A DNA stretch of 64,000 bases from Oxytricha trifallax (lineage: Eukaryota; Ciliophora; Spirotrichea; Sporadotrichida; Oxytrichidae), in contig ARYC01001143.1 in NCBI GenBank assembly GCA_000711775.1, positions 42,486 through 106,485 of the forward strand. Direction: 5' to 3'. Of the stretch, positions 47,248-58,111 are shown piece after piece. The notes under the pieces were generated by a model, which ran no database searches, was not told where the DNA came from, and was given only the letters and a program-made list of their open reading frames with translations. Made by a program: the position numbers and the translations under genes. The stretch's first letter is position 1. Each line of letters starts with the position of its first letter.

Positions 47248-47889
47248 GGATGATATAATTAAAATTTTAACTGATTCAATTTATTATTATAATTTAAATT
47301 TTATTCGATCTTTATATATCATAATAATTTTAATAAAATTATTTTTTTAATTTAATTAATAACTTAAACATAAGATAATTTAAAATAATTTTTCAATTTC
47401 TTGAGTTTTACATATGAATAAAAGAATGCCTGATAATAACATACATTTAAATAATTTATTTTTACGATTTCATAATTTTTTTTTGTCTCGTAATTAAGTT
47501 ATAAAAAAATTAATAAAAAGAATATCTTAAAATAATTTTAATGAGGAATCTTAATTAAGCTATATACTGATCATATCAAAAATTTAGAAATTACATATAG
47601 TAATAAGATGTGGCAATCAATGATGTGTAAGTAGGAAAGAAAAATTACATCTCTTCTAAATAAGTTTTCTTTCTCATTATTATTTTTATGGATTTTATAT
47701 ACATATAATAATACTATTAATAAAAGAATTTCAAATATTTTTTTTCAAAGTTAGCTTTATTAATGAAAGTTAATTAAATATAAAAATTTAAAATTTTTAT
47801 TAAACAAAAATAATAAATAAAGTTGAAGTAATATTTAGTAAAAAGATATCTGTAAACTATATTTGTAATAATAATTAATTTATTGTTAT
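47248..47889. other. AT-rich intergenic DNA
   Basis: No feature recognised. Confidence 0.4.
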
Positions 47890-48111
47890 TCAAAAAAAAT
47901 TATATAAAATAATAAATAAATAATCTTTTATTTAATATTCTTAACTTGATTTATAATTATAATATTTGTTAAGGGCACCAAATTTATGTCTCTTATTTAT
48001 TTTTGTAGAGAAAATTGTATAATGCTCATTATTTTCAAATTTAACAATCTTAGTCTCACTTAAAAACAAATTTTTCTTTTCTTACTGCTATTCACACTTG
48101 ATATTAACCAT
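47890..48111 (-). CDS. Possible small protein
   Basis: 73 codons in ciliate code, no internal TGA: M-V-N-I-K-C-E-Q-Q-Q-E-K-K, then I-V-K-F-E-N-N-E-H-Y-T-I-F, K-R-H-K-F-G-A-L-N-K-Y-Y, and a hydrophobic end. It is slightly GC-richer than its flanks and divergent from 48356. No family resemblance. It could be a chance frame. Confidence 0.3.
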
Positions 48112-48355
48112 ACTGAAAATTATATTAATTAAACTTTATTTTAAGGTTCAGTCTTAAAATAAAAATTTATTATATATTTTTAAAATAAAGGGAATGTCAT
48201 TTTGGGTATCATAATTAGTTTGTGAAATTTAATCATAAATAAAGAATAAAGATTAAAATACAACATAAGTTAAAATATTATAATTGATGCATTAATATTG
48301 TAAAAATGAAATTTTACATTAGAAAAAATGCCCCCTCCAATAATATAATTTTATA

Positions 48356-49156
48356 ATGTATAAAAATCCTGATTCATTTACATGCAGTGCTTGCAAAAAA
48401 ATCGTAAAGAAAATCAAATATTTTATTCCAGATGAAATTAATTATTATTCATATGAAATCGAGAAATAGATATAAGAACCTTAAAGTTATCCATCAAATC
48501 AAAATCAAAGATATAAAATTTCTAAATTCTTGAAACCTTCACAAGAAAATAGTGAAGTAATTGTTGATGGCAAAAATATCGATTAGATTAAAAATCTAAT
48601 CTAAAAATTATGCGAAAGTTGTTTTTAGAAAGAGACATTAAAGTTTCCTTGTGTCGAAGATAAAATATATCAATTAAAGAAAATAAACAATGAAATGGTC
48701 AGTTCAGTTTATTACAAATTTATGTAAAATTTGAAAATTGAGGAGAAATTGAAAAGCAAGGAAAAAATTCATCATAATATTAGAGTGACATTTGAAGAGG
48801 AAAAAATAACTTAGTATTTAAAATATATGGATTAAATGTTTTTGCAATAAACTTAGGAATGATTAAATGAAATAATGATAAATTCTATTGAAGAAGTAGT
48901 GTATAAAATCAAGAATATCGTTGATTAAACAAAATTGAAGATTGAGAGATTAAATTTAATAAATGAGCAATTCCTCGAAAAATACTAAGAAGATATAAAG
49001 GAAAATACTCTTGACAAGCAGCTTTATATCGATGCAAATAATTAAAATATCAGAAAGTTTAAGTATGAATAAAAGCTTCAAGTCTTTCAAGAGAGCCTTG
49101 AAATTTTAAATGGTTTTAAGAAACCTAAACTTTCTGAAATTGCGTTTAATAATTGA
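48356..49156 (+). CDS. Group Ib zinc-finger/coiled-coil protein, full length with the conserved UGA
   Basis: 267 codons, no frameshift. Start M-Y-K-N-P-D-S-F-T-C-S-A-C-K-K; I-K-Y-F-I-P-D-E-I-N-Y-Y; second pair L-C-E-S-C-F-Q-K-E-T-L-K-F. Helical body, then the only internal TGA at 48860-48862 (codon 169) before L-N-E-I-M-I-N-S-I-E-E-V. After it R-L-N-L-I-N-E-Q-F-L-E-K-Y, then K-L-Q-V-F-Q-E-S-L-E-I-L. If UGA terminates, the product is a 168-residue protein ending in the first helix; if read, 266 residues. It is the only plus-strand Ib member and so independent of the minus-strand tandem set. Confidence 0.72.
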
Positions 49157-49498
49157 ATATTAATAATTAAAATCTAATTTTAAAACAGGCTTAATCGAAG
49201 ATGATCTTAAAATTTAATTAATTTTTTAAATAAAAAAAAATTTTCATTTTATTTAATATATCTTTTATTATTTAAATATTTGCAAAAATACTATATTAAA
49301 TAATGTATAATATCATAATCTTTTTTTTAAAGAGTTTATTAATATTATACCTTATATAATTAAAAAATATATAATAGCAATTAACAAGGAAAAATTTTGA
49401 ATTCTTATTTATTACAAATTAAAATTAATTAATTGAGAATTTATTTATATTTATATTTATTAATCTTATTACTGGACTCTTTATAAAATTTTATATTT
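49157..49498. other. AT-rich DNA between convergent Ib genes
   Basis: Nothing recognised. Confidence 0.4.
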
Positions 49499-50745
49499 TC
49501 ATTGTAATTTAATGACAGCATCTTGAAACTTTTTCAAAATTTCAACACTTTCATGATAAACCCTAAGCTTTTCTTCATAGTTGAACAGCTTTACATTTTT
49601 ATTATTTGCAGTTGTATACAATTCTTTATTAAGAATATTCTTGCTGATATCGTCTTTGAAACTTTCTAAAATTTGCTCATTAATTTGATTTAGTCTGTCA
49701 ATCTGTATTTTTTTATCATCTACAAATTTCTTCATTTTTAATGAGACTTATTCAATCGAATTTATAATGATTTCCTTCAATCACGTTTAGCATTCTAAAA
49801 TCATTTAATCATCTAACATTTTTAAGTATTCTTCTAATTCTTGATCTTTGAAAACTTGTTTGATACTTTTGTGAATCTAATCTTTGCACTTTAATTATTC
49901 CTCAATTTTTAACTTTTAAAGGAATTATTGTTGCTCTATGTCTATCAATTAATTATTCTATATGTGAATTTAATCAATTTATTTTTTCACAAATGAAATT
50001 TAACATATCTAGTCTTAATATTGTAGGAATCCATTTGATTTGGGAAATAATTTAGAATTAATTAATTAATTCAAATATTAAATTAGTAACATTTAACTTT
50101 CAGGAACTCTTTTTTTACAATAAGGTGCTTGTTCGATGGATAATTCAAAATTAGATGGATTTTACTATTGGCGGTACGCTATTATAGCATTGTAGGAGTG
50201 AGATAAATTGAGTTTAACTTGATTATTAAAAACAACTAAACAAATCACCAAAAATGATACTCAATTTATCTGACTCCTACGATTCGATAGAGATACCATT
50301 AATGGTAAAGTCCAGCTAATTTTAATATTCTTTATCAAACAAGTACCTTATTGTCAGGGTTTCCAGAAAGTTAACTGCTACTAATTTAATATTTTAATTA
50401 GTTGATTATAGATTATTTTCCCAAATCAGATGTATTTCTACTATAGCAATCTTCACATACTTATTTGACAAAACTTTTAATCTAATTCAATTCTAAACCG
50501 AAATAAACCTTTTTCTTATTAGAGCTAACTTATTATTAAGAAGCATATTATTCGTAGCATTCGTTTCGTTAATTCATCTAAATAGGGCTCTACATAAAAG
50601 GATCCTCAATGTGATCATTTTGAGGTTCATTTTGTTCAAATTGAATAGAATAATGATTTATATCCTCGGGGATTAGATACTTTACATTAAATGTATTTAT
50701 TTTGCAGATACTGCATTTCAAATGCTCAGGCTTGTTATTAATCAT
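49499..50745 (-). pseudogene. Group Ib gene with a foldback insertion, frame breaks and the conserved UGA
   Basis: Start M-I-N-N-K-P-E-H-L-K-C-S-I-C-K; Y-L-I-P-E-D-I-N-H-Y-S; second pair V-C-E-D-C-Y-S. Interrupted at about 50432-50032. It resumes F-L-Q-K-L-K-I-E-E-Q-L-K-C-K-D-Q-I-H-K, then L-E-C-Q-T, TGA at 49781-49783, L-K-E-I-I-I-N-S-I-E-Q-V, R-L-N-Q-I-N-E-Q-I-L-E-S-F, Y-E-E-K-L-R-V-Y-H-E-S-V-E-I-L, TGA at 49499. A second TGA and at least one frame slip lie close to the insertion. Confidence 0.58.
50032..50432. mobile_element. Degenerate foldback insertion (about 0.4 kb)
   Basis: Imperfect inverted arms starting 'catttgatttgggaaataat' and ending 'attttcccaaatcagatg', with a central hairpin ('gtaggagtgagataaattgag' against 'ctcaatttatctgactcctac'). 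Inserted directly after the second zinc pair of the 49499-50745 gene. Confidence 0.6.
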
Positions 50746-51982
50746 ATAAATAATAATAATTATAACAATTCAATCAAATCAATACTTTTTACAAGAGTTA
50801 ATTTAAATATTCAAAATATCAATGCTCAGATTGTTTGATCAATAAATTAATGTATTAAAGAGTATATAGAATATAGTTTAATTACTTATCCATACTTTTA
50901 AATAATATTTTATATTAATTGTTTAGAAATTGCAATTAAGGTCAAATTAAAATAAATTTAAATTATTTCCGCAAACTCAAAGATATTTGTAAATTATTTA
51001 TTAATCAAAATAGCAGAATACAATAAATTGCTCATATTTCTCAATGAATTCCAATCTAAAAAACTAAATTACACATTATAAGACCAATTTTACTTTGTCA
51101 TTTGTCTGAACAATTTAATTTAGATATTTTAAAATCTTATTATAAATACTATTTCTATCATAAGATAAAATAAGCAATTGCTAAATATAACTATTTTAAG
51201 TATTTCAAATAAGAAAATTAACATTTTAAAGATGTTTAATTAAATATTTAATAATAAATTCTTTAGACATTAATGAGCTTTTTACTTATAATTTTTTAAA
51301 TCAATTTTACTCATTTTGTATATTAAAGACTTACTTATAAACGCATTTAATAAATGAATTGGCGGCTGCTATTTGTTTAATGTTTATGAAAAATCTAGAA
51401 AAATATGATTTTCTTTTTCTAAATTTTTATTTCAAAAAATCAGAACGAAAATATAGTTATTCTAATAATCCAAATTTAAAAGTAATATTATATTATGTAA
51501 AGAAACTTTAAAAGAACTAGTTTAACTTAATTATAAAATTTAGAATTATCTCATTTCTAATTCTCTTATTTAAATGGATGTAAAAATTTTAGAGACATAC
51601 TATGAGTAACTTTAAATTCAAATATGATTAAATTCTCTAGATTAGAGTATAAAATTATTGAATAAAATTTCAAATTTCAAATTTAAATAATCTTAAGACA
51701 TTTTATTTTAAACGATGTAATAAATTCATTGGTAATTATTGATTCTAAGCTATTAATTAATTAATAACCCTAAATTTTAAGTTTAAAATGCTTATCAATT
51801 AATAATATGTAAAGGAAAATTATAATTATATAATTATGAAAAATATTTATATCATCTAGCTTTCATAGCATAAATAATAATTTATCTTCAAATAATAAAA
51901 AAAGTGTAAACTTATAATTTATAAGAAAAAAATATAATTTAAAATTTAAAAATAAATTATATCTGAATTTTAAATTAAAATC
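50746..51982. other. AT-rich intergenic DNA
   Basis: 1.2 kb of A/T-rich sequence with no recognised element, gene or telomere block. Confidence 0.4.
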
Positions 51983-54900
51983 TCAATTTTAATCTTTTAA
52001 TTTTAATTTATTGTAATCTTCTAAAGACTTTTCGTAAAAGCTCTCTTTGTTATTAATAGATACTTATTTTAGATCTTAATTAATTATAATAGTCTCTTGA
52101 ATGTTTTATAGACTTATATCTCCATTATCAATAAGTTATTATATTTCTTCATTAGGAATTTTAAAAGTTTCATCAACAATTCTTCTCTTCTTTACAGATT
52201 ATTAAATTATATTATTGCATTCTATAAACCAAAATAATTGTTTTTAAATAAAATATTCATAGAACACATTTATTAAAAGTTTTATCAAAACTTGGACACA
52301 TAATTTACGAAAATGGTTTTTTATAGAGCAATTCTATTATCCAAATTGTAATTATATATTATTCATATTCTAATTTCCCTAGAATTATTTTTTAAAAAAT
52401 ATTGTTGTCAAATAAAAATAAACATGAAAAACTAGCTTTATTCATTATTCTCTTAAATAAAAGCTATATAATTAGTAATAATATTGCTTCTCATAGAAAA
52501 TTTTTATTATTTACATTTTATTTATATTTAAATTATTCCTCTTATTATATCAAGAAGAATAAAAATTAATTAGTTAGTTAATTAGTAAGTTAGTAAGTTA
52601 AGTTATTTGGAAACTAATATTAAGAGGAAATAATACTGAAGGTAAGCCTTTCTCCCTACCTCCCCTCCGGAACATCAAGTGTGGTCACCACCAAACTCCA
52701 CAGTAGTCCATACAAATGTTTTTTCTTCGATGTAGCCAATCCGAATTTCAGCCGAGTCATGTACTGCCATTTGCATGATACCAGTTCCGGATCAGTATCC
52801 TATGCTAATTACCAGGTACAGAACCTACTTGACATTAGGATAATCCGTGCTTCTTACCTGTACAAATATAAAAAAACCCTGGGTTTCGAACCCCTTTCAT
52901 TATCAGAATCAGCCGGTCAACTATCTGCTTGGAAAGTAGGTAAAAAAAACTAATAAATTAATTAAAAAAAAAATGATTTCCTAAATATTAATTAAAGGTT
53001 TTGAGGTTTGGATTTATCCATTAAATCTTTGTGATGTTCATCTAGTATATGATTGAATTTATGATTGATTAATTATTACTCAAAATATAATTTCTATTAT
53101 AATATTTTATTTTCAATTTTAATTGAAAATATATTCTCAATTTTAAGTTCTAACATATTTAAATAAGTCAATTTGTCTTATACATTTTAAGATATCTTAA
53201 AATCATAATTACTTTGAATTTCTTTTTCTTTTTCGTTTTATTTTTACTTTTCCTCTTCAAAGAATTTCGATGATAAATTTGATTTACTTTATTCAATGAA
53301 ACTCTTACAATTTTTTTGAATTTATCCAAAAAATGATTAAGATGGCTAATTTCCTATATTTACTTGTTTTGGCTTATCTTCTTCATTTATTTACATAATA
53401 TAAAACTCTAAATAATTTTGACCAGTTTTATCATAATAGTTTATAATTGATATGTATCTATTTATGAATTATTAAATTTAATATAAATAATTTATATATA
53501 AACAAAAAATTATGAATTAGTTTGAGGTTTTAAATGTTATAGAGCAAATCATTTTTTAAACTTTCCTCATTAGGATCAATTTCAACTTATTAGATTTAAA
53601 ACCCTTTAATTTTATCTATTTTTATTTACTTATAAATTTAACATTAATTTGCTATTGTAATCTTAATGATTAAAACTTATTTGGTTTTTAAATTGTTAAT
53701 AAAAAATAAAGCAAAATTAATTAATTATTATATAAAAAAATAAAGAATAAATTTGATAATATAAAATATTTCAAGATGTGTTATTATTGATAAAATAGAT
53801 AAAAATAGGAAATTTGAGAAATAAATTAAAAAAAGAGATTTATTTGTTATTATAACTGTCATGAATTAGGAGTATTAGTAAGTGTAATTAGATTTAACTT
53901 TAAAATTAAATTAATAAATAATTAAATAAAAGTATGTTGAAATTGGTGAAAAAGAAAATGAAATACAAAACAAACTTATTAATTAATTATGACCAACTAC
54001 TAAAACTAAATCACTGCTCTACTAACTTCTCAATCTCCTTAATAATGGCTTCCACAGCCTTTTCATGCTCATCGGAGTAGTTCTGATCTCTGACTCCTGT
54101 GCCTTGGGCTCGATGACCTTCGAGTGCCAGCCTGCGAGTTTCCCAATCTCTGCGCTTGACGATTCCTGAATCAGTAGGGTGAGAAGACTGCGGGGCATGA
54201 GGGGGCACCTCTGGTAGGTCTTCTTGATGAAGGAGATCACTTCATCCTCCGAGGCTTCGATGACGTCCCTGAGCATTTCCTGGAGCTCCAGGGTCCTCGA
54301 CTGGGGTGTGGCCTTCTTGTATCCTTTGGAGTCATTCTTCTTCCAGGACAGTTCAATATCCTTCTTGAAATGTAGGAGGTCGGCGCGCTGGCTTGCCACC
54401 ACTTGCCAGTGCCAAGCCAGGTGAGCCTCGTCCTCGTGCTCAACAGGGGCTCCCGACTTCTTCATCAACTCCTTGAATCGTGGCAGCTCATCGTAGGAAG
54501 CGAAATGTAGGCGGTAGAAGATGTTCTATCAGTGTCGTATTTAGCGCTGAGTGGGAAGAGAAGTCTGTACTAAGTCTTGTTCTAGGCATTCTCCTTGCTC
54601 TTTTCATCTCTGAATCTTTTGTAGTAAGTTTGGAAGACTATCTTGTCGTTGTCATCGAGAGCCTCTTGAGGAACCATTGCTGGGAGTGGCTTCAGGTCTG
54701 GTCTTGAGTACACTCATCACATTGCTAAGTCAGGTCACCTGGTCTTGACATTATCTTTTTGGAATTCAAGGATTTCAGTTTTGCCAACGCAGTAAGGGGC
54801 GGAAGCTCGACTGGGGGCGGCCAGGGGAACCACGCGATTCACCATGAATTGGTCTGCGGGGGTGGAGTCTCCGACCAAGACATCTACTCCAGGAGCCGAG

Positions 54901-57450
54901 ATAAGTGAGCATCTTTATTTTTCAGACCACCCTATGGCATCAGCAAGCGCTTTGGGGCACATTTCCTTGGTAATGGTAACAATGAAGATGGTGATACAGT
55001 GACTATTACTTGCGAATCTCCCAAACCTACTAACCTTTTCCTCTCTGCCCAGAGCCTTTTCCTCTATCTTGCTGTGCTGGAAGCTAATGCGGATTCCTCC
55101 ACTATGCCAAAGATTTCATTTAAGATGGAGTGCTCTTACTAATAGGGGAGAGGAGGAATCTTGATGTAGTGTACACTGCGCGCTGCGCTCGTTGGCGTCT
55201 CAACCAATGGGGTTCCCATCCACTCTGGCACTTCAGAGCTCTTATACGACTTCTTCGCACCAAAGGAGCAGGCTCAGATGCCAACAGAGTTGAAGTTGAT
55301 CAATGTCTAGGAAGCAGCGAATATAAGACTTTCTATCAATATTACTCTTTCAGTCCCTGCGCTTATACCAACAGTCTCAGCGCAAATGGAGTTGCTACAT
55401 CATGCTCTTCTAACTCACAATGCACCAAGGACTACTTGATCTGCACATCCATCAAAGGACAGTACTGAGGGCGAGTGATTCGTTTGCGTCAATTCAAATT
55501 AGAGTGAAGAGAACATGTGCTTGTTAATCGTAGTCTGTTTGATTTAATTTGAACGTGTATATTAAATAGGGCCCCCACCTCTAACCTTGGGCACGCCCTT
55601 TAACGACTCTGATTGCTTCTTATCACCAAGCGCAGGATCAAAGCCTCCTATAGGGTCCCCTTCCTTCTCGTTGGCGTCCTCAATGCAAGCTCAAGGCTCT
55701 GCTTTCCAGCATGGCGCTCGATCTCCTTCGAAATGTGGACACAGTGGTGATTGACGGTGTGTGCGTTGAAGAGGGTCTTCAAGATCTCCACGAAGCTCTG
55801 AATGGGGTGCTCTTTGAGGGAGATGCTTTACAGTAGACATGCAATCTTCGTGGCCAGCTCCCACCAGCTCATCAAGGGCTCTTCGCCCAGCTCAAGGTCC
55901 ATGCCCGGCGGCAGCTGCACCGAGGGCGAGGTCAGAGGCGGCTCGTAGTGATCCTGAACGTAGGGCTATATCTTATCCATGGAGCCTCAGTCCAACAGCT
56001 AGAATGAATAATTTTAAAGTCTGATTAATAACATTAAAAGTCTTAAATACTCACTCAAAAAATTTGGTAGCTATTCATTTATCAAAACCCACTATATATA
56101 TATATATAAATATAAGGCCCTACATCAAAATTGACTAGCTACCAAATATTAATAATAATATACTTGAATTCAAATTTAAATTATGAATTAATACAACTTC
56201 CTATTCAATGGGGTTTTGGGGTTTTATATATAATTAGTGGGCAGGTGGGCAGGCAGGGTCCTAAGCAGACCACTTTTGTAATTAAATATATATATATATA
56301 TTAAAATTACTAATTGTATTACAGATGTGCAGATTGTTAATGGCGTCAACAAGCCGGAGACGACCTGCACGGATACATAAATGACTAAGAGCCCACTGTC
56401 TCCACCCAGATCTTTGATAAAAAACACAAATACACCGTCTGTAAGCAGGTCGAATGTGATAGCATGAGTAACACTAGCCAAACTAACAATCTCCGGTTGA
56501 GCATTTCCTATAGAGATGGTTAGAAAAGAACATGAAACTTACTGTAACGGTGTGAACCGTCTTCCTTAAAACCAGCGGGACATTCAGCAACGCAATCGTC
56601 AATATCAGCAACAGTGAGGTTACCACTACCAAGATCGCAAACACATTCATCAACAGCAATTTACTGTCAGGACCACTGCAAAAGAGGTTTGTATCACAGT
56701 CGGCGCATACACCATCATCGTCTCCGTATTATCCAGTTGGACAGGCACATCATTTATCTTAGCTGAGGAACGATCCATATGGGCATTTCGTAAATTTATC
56801 TGCACCTGTTGCATTACAACCAGCACAATCAGTACCGTAGGCGAGCACTAAACCGTAGTCAAAGAAGGCGCCGAAGAAAAGTCTAGTGATTCGTTGACGC
56901 CATTAACAGTCTGCACATCTGTAATACAATTAGTAATTTTAATCTATATATATTTAATTACAAAAGTGGTCTGCTTAGGACCCTGCCTGCCCACTAATTA
57001 TATATATTTAATTATTTATTAATTTAATTTTAAAGTTAAATCTAATTAAATTAACTAATACTCCTAATTCATGACAGTTATAATTACAAATAAATCTCTT
57101 TTTTTAATTTATTTCTCAAATTTCCTATTTTTATCTATTTTATCAATAATGAAAATATTTATGAATATTATTAATTATATTTTGGTTTTTATTGCTTGGT
57201 TATTCTAATAAATTTATTTAATAATATCATTCTATAAAATATCAACTTAATAGCATTAGTAGCACAATTTTTCAATAGAAATCTAAAAACTTTAAAATTA
57301 ATTATTTTGCTAAATAATTTGTTAGTCATGCTCAAAATCTTCTTGAAATGCTGAGTACTCTTAATTTTAAGGAATATAAAGTTAGTGATCTTTTATAATA
57401 TTCAAATATAGAATATCTGCATTACAATTGCATTGATCACATGTACTCAT
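51983..57450 (-). CDS. Family II locus D, split by several insertions
   Basis: From 57450: M-S-T-C-D-Q-C-N-C-N-A-D-I-L-Y-L-N, then L-C-Y-Q-C-Y-Q-V-D-I-L-Q-N. Interrupted by the 53784-57149 element. Next V-E-I-D-P-N-E-E-S-L-K-N-D, reaching a decayed telomere block (53524-53531). Then a long open helical piece about 53420-53010, rich in Lys/Glu (E-E-E-K-Q-K-Q-N-E-K-E-K-E), ending L-D-E-H-H-K-D-L-M-D-K-S-K at another decayed block (52997-53008). Last piece K-K-R-R-I-V-D-E-T-F, then F-Y-E-K-S-L-E-D-Y-N-K-L and TGA at 51983. Piece order matches loci A, B, C and E. Confidence 0.48.
52640..52950 (-). repeat. tRNA-like SINE-type repeat, copy 2
   Basis: Reverse-orientation match of 34520-34800. On the minus strand it has GGGGTTCGAAACCC (B-box-like, near 52890) followed by 'agggttt' and 'tttgtacagg'. 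An open plus frame across 52681-52953 keeps S-S-G-S-V-S and Y-Q-V-Q in common with copy 1. It lies in an insertion of family II locus D. Confidence 0.5.
54022..54800 (-). pseudogene. Element gene with C-D-E-C motif, frame-broken
   Basis: From about 54800: C-V-G-K-T-E-I-L-E-F-Q-K-D-N, then C-D-E-C-T-Q-D, M-V-P-Q-E-A-L-D-D-N-D-K-I-V-F-Q-T-Y-Y, N-K-T-Q-Y-R-L-L-F-P-L-S, and an open 54468-54022 part with H-E-D-E-A-H-L-A-W-H-W-Q and a basic C-terminus. Three frames are needed, so at least two shifts exist. TAG/TAA are used as Gln. Divergent from the YHYH copy. Not recognised; it may be an element-encoded protein. Confidence 0.45.
54844..55470 (+). pseudogene. YHYH-domain gene copy, 3' truncated
   Basis: From ATG at 54844: S-P-T-K-T-S-T-P-G-A-E-I-S, frame change, then F-G-A-H-F-L-G-N-G-N-N-E-D-G-D, S-A-Q-S-L-F-L-Y-L-A-V-L-E-A, S-T-M-P-K-I-S-F-K-M-E-C-S-Y, frame change, G-A-G-S-D-A-N-R-V-E-V-D-Q-C-L, F-Y-Q-Y-Y-S-F-S-P-C, S-Q-C-T-K-D-Y-L. 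The match to 40045-40843 stops here, before the D-x-C-N-G part of the domain, and is replaced by a different gene. Confidence 0.55.
55560..55980 (-). CDS. Unknown element-associated protein
   Basis: From ATG at 55978-55980: M-D-K-I-Q-P-Y-V-Q-D-H-Y-E-P-P-L, M-D-L-E-L-G-E-E-P-L-M-S-W-W-E-L, I-Q-S-F-V-E-I-L-K-T-L-F-N-A-H. One likely shift near 55665 leads to D-A-N-E-K-E-G-D-P-I-G-G-F-D-P. TAG and TAA each serve as Gln. Strongly GC-biased codons, unlike the resident genes, suggest a separate origin. No homolog recognised. Confidence 0.45.
55990..56225 (-). repeat. Telomere-tipped terminal repeat, inverse of 39721-39955
   Basis: Ends GGGGTTTTGGGGTTTT (56210-56225). Contains 'tttggtagct'/'agctaccaaa' flanking a (TA)n run, as at 39790-39885. 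It marks the outer end of the element of which T3 is another copy. Confidence 0.7.
56231..57003. mobile_element. Small inverted-repeat unit P6 carrying a captured gene fragment
   Basis: Arms of about 110 bp: 'taattagtgggcagg...aggaccctgcctgcccactaatta' as inverted copies. The left copy carries an extra TGGGCAGG. The inner ends contain 'gatgtgcagattgttaatgg' and its inverse. Lies between the T-type end at 56225 and the right repeat of P5. Confidence 0.7.
56345..56880 (-). pseudogene. Captured Cys-rich protein fragment with a 35-nt intron
   Basis: Reads C-A-G-C-N-A-T-G-A-D-K-F-T-K-C, C-P-T-G-Q-Y-G-D-D-D-G-V-C-A-D-C-D, frame change, V-D-E-C-V-C-D-L-G-S-G-N, D-C-V-A-E-C-P-A-G-F-K-E-D-G. Then a GT-AG intron (56508-56542, GTAAGT...TATAG) and K-C-S-T-G-D-C-Q. 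The spaced Cys pattern is that of furin/GF-receptor-like surface proteins common in ciliates. No start or stop, and a TGA and shift inside, so it is a non-functional capture. Confidence 0.5.
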
Positions 57451-58111
57451 TTGTCAAAGAATTATATAGAATTTAAATAAATTAAAAATAAATATTATAA
57501 GATTTATAAAATTAAATTTTATTTATATATTCTTTAAATATTAATTTAAATTTAAAAGCGTTTTTAATTTTTATTGAATGATTATTCAATAAATATTTAA
57601 AAACGAATTTTATAATAGAAATTAAAAAATTTGATTGACTGTTTTAAATATTAATTTTAAAAATCCAAATATTTCTTAATATAGAATTTACTAGAAATGA
57701 ATCATAATAAAATAAAATTTATTTAAACCAGATTACTTGTACTTAAAAAATATTATCATTAAATCATAAAAATTACAATGGAATAGTGAATGAAACCTGA
57801 AACAAAGGCAATACAGTTTAATCCATTCTTTAATTAAAATAAGGATCAATCGATGATAAAATATAAAAATATCCTTAAATAAAAAAATATAGATTATTTC
57901 TCAAATTTTGGAATAATTTGAACAAAATTGTTATTAAAAATCAAAAGTATAAATAATCAATATAAACACGGAATTTAATATAATTTGTTTTACTAATTAA
58001 GTTAAATTAGATTTGATTTAATTTAAAAGCCATTTTAACAAAAAATAAATTTAGAGAATTTAATTATGATAAGGATAATTATAAACTTCAAATACAATTT
58101 AGAGTTAAATG
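57451..58111. other. AT-rich DNA between family II loci C and D
   Basis: Nothing recognised. Confidence 0.4.

Larger units (their letters stand above)
53784..57149. mobile_element. Composite element P5 with long terminal inverted repeats
   Basis: Ends 'ttattgataaaatagata' (53784) and its exact inverse at 57149. The inverted repeats extend about 150-170 bp and also contain 'ataactgtcatgaattagga'. The same terminus begins the 62229 element and, diverged, the 60481-61657 palindrome. The cargo is chimeric: a broken CxxC gene, a broken YHYH gene, a third gene, a telomere-tipped end (56210-56225) and a smaller inverted-repeat unit (56231-57003). Confidence 0.7.

Noticed and set aside
54224-54707. 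Plus-strand frames opposite the C-D-E-C gene
   Set aside because: Antisense shadows in GC-rich DNA where stops are rare.
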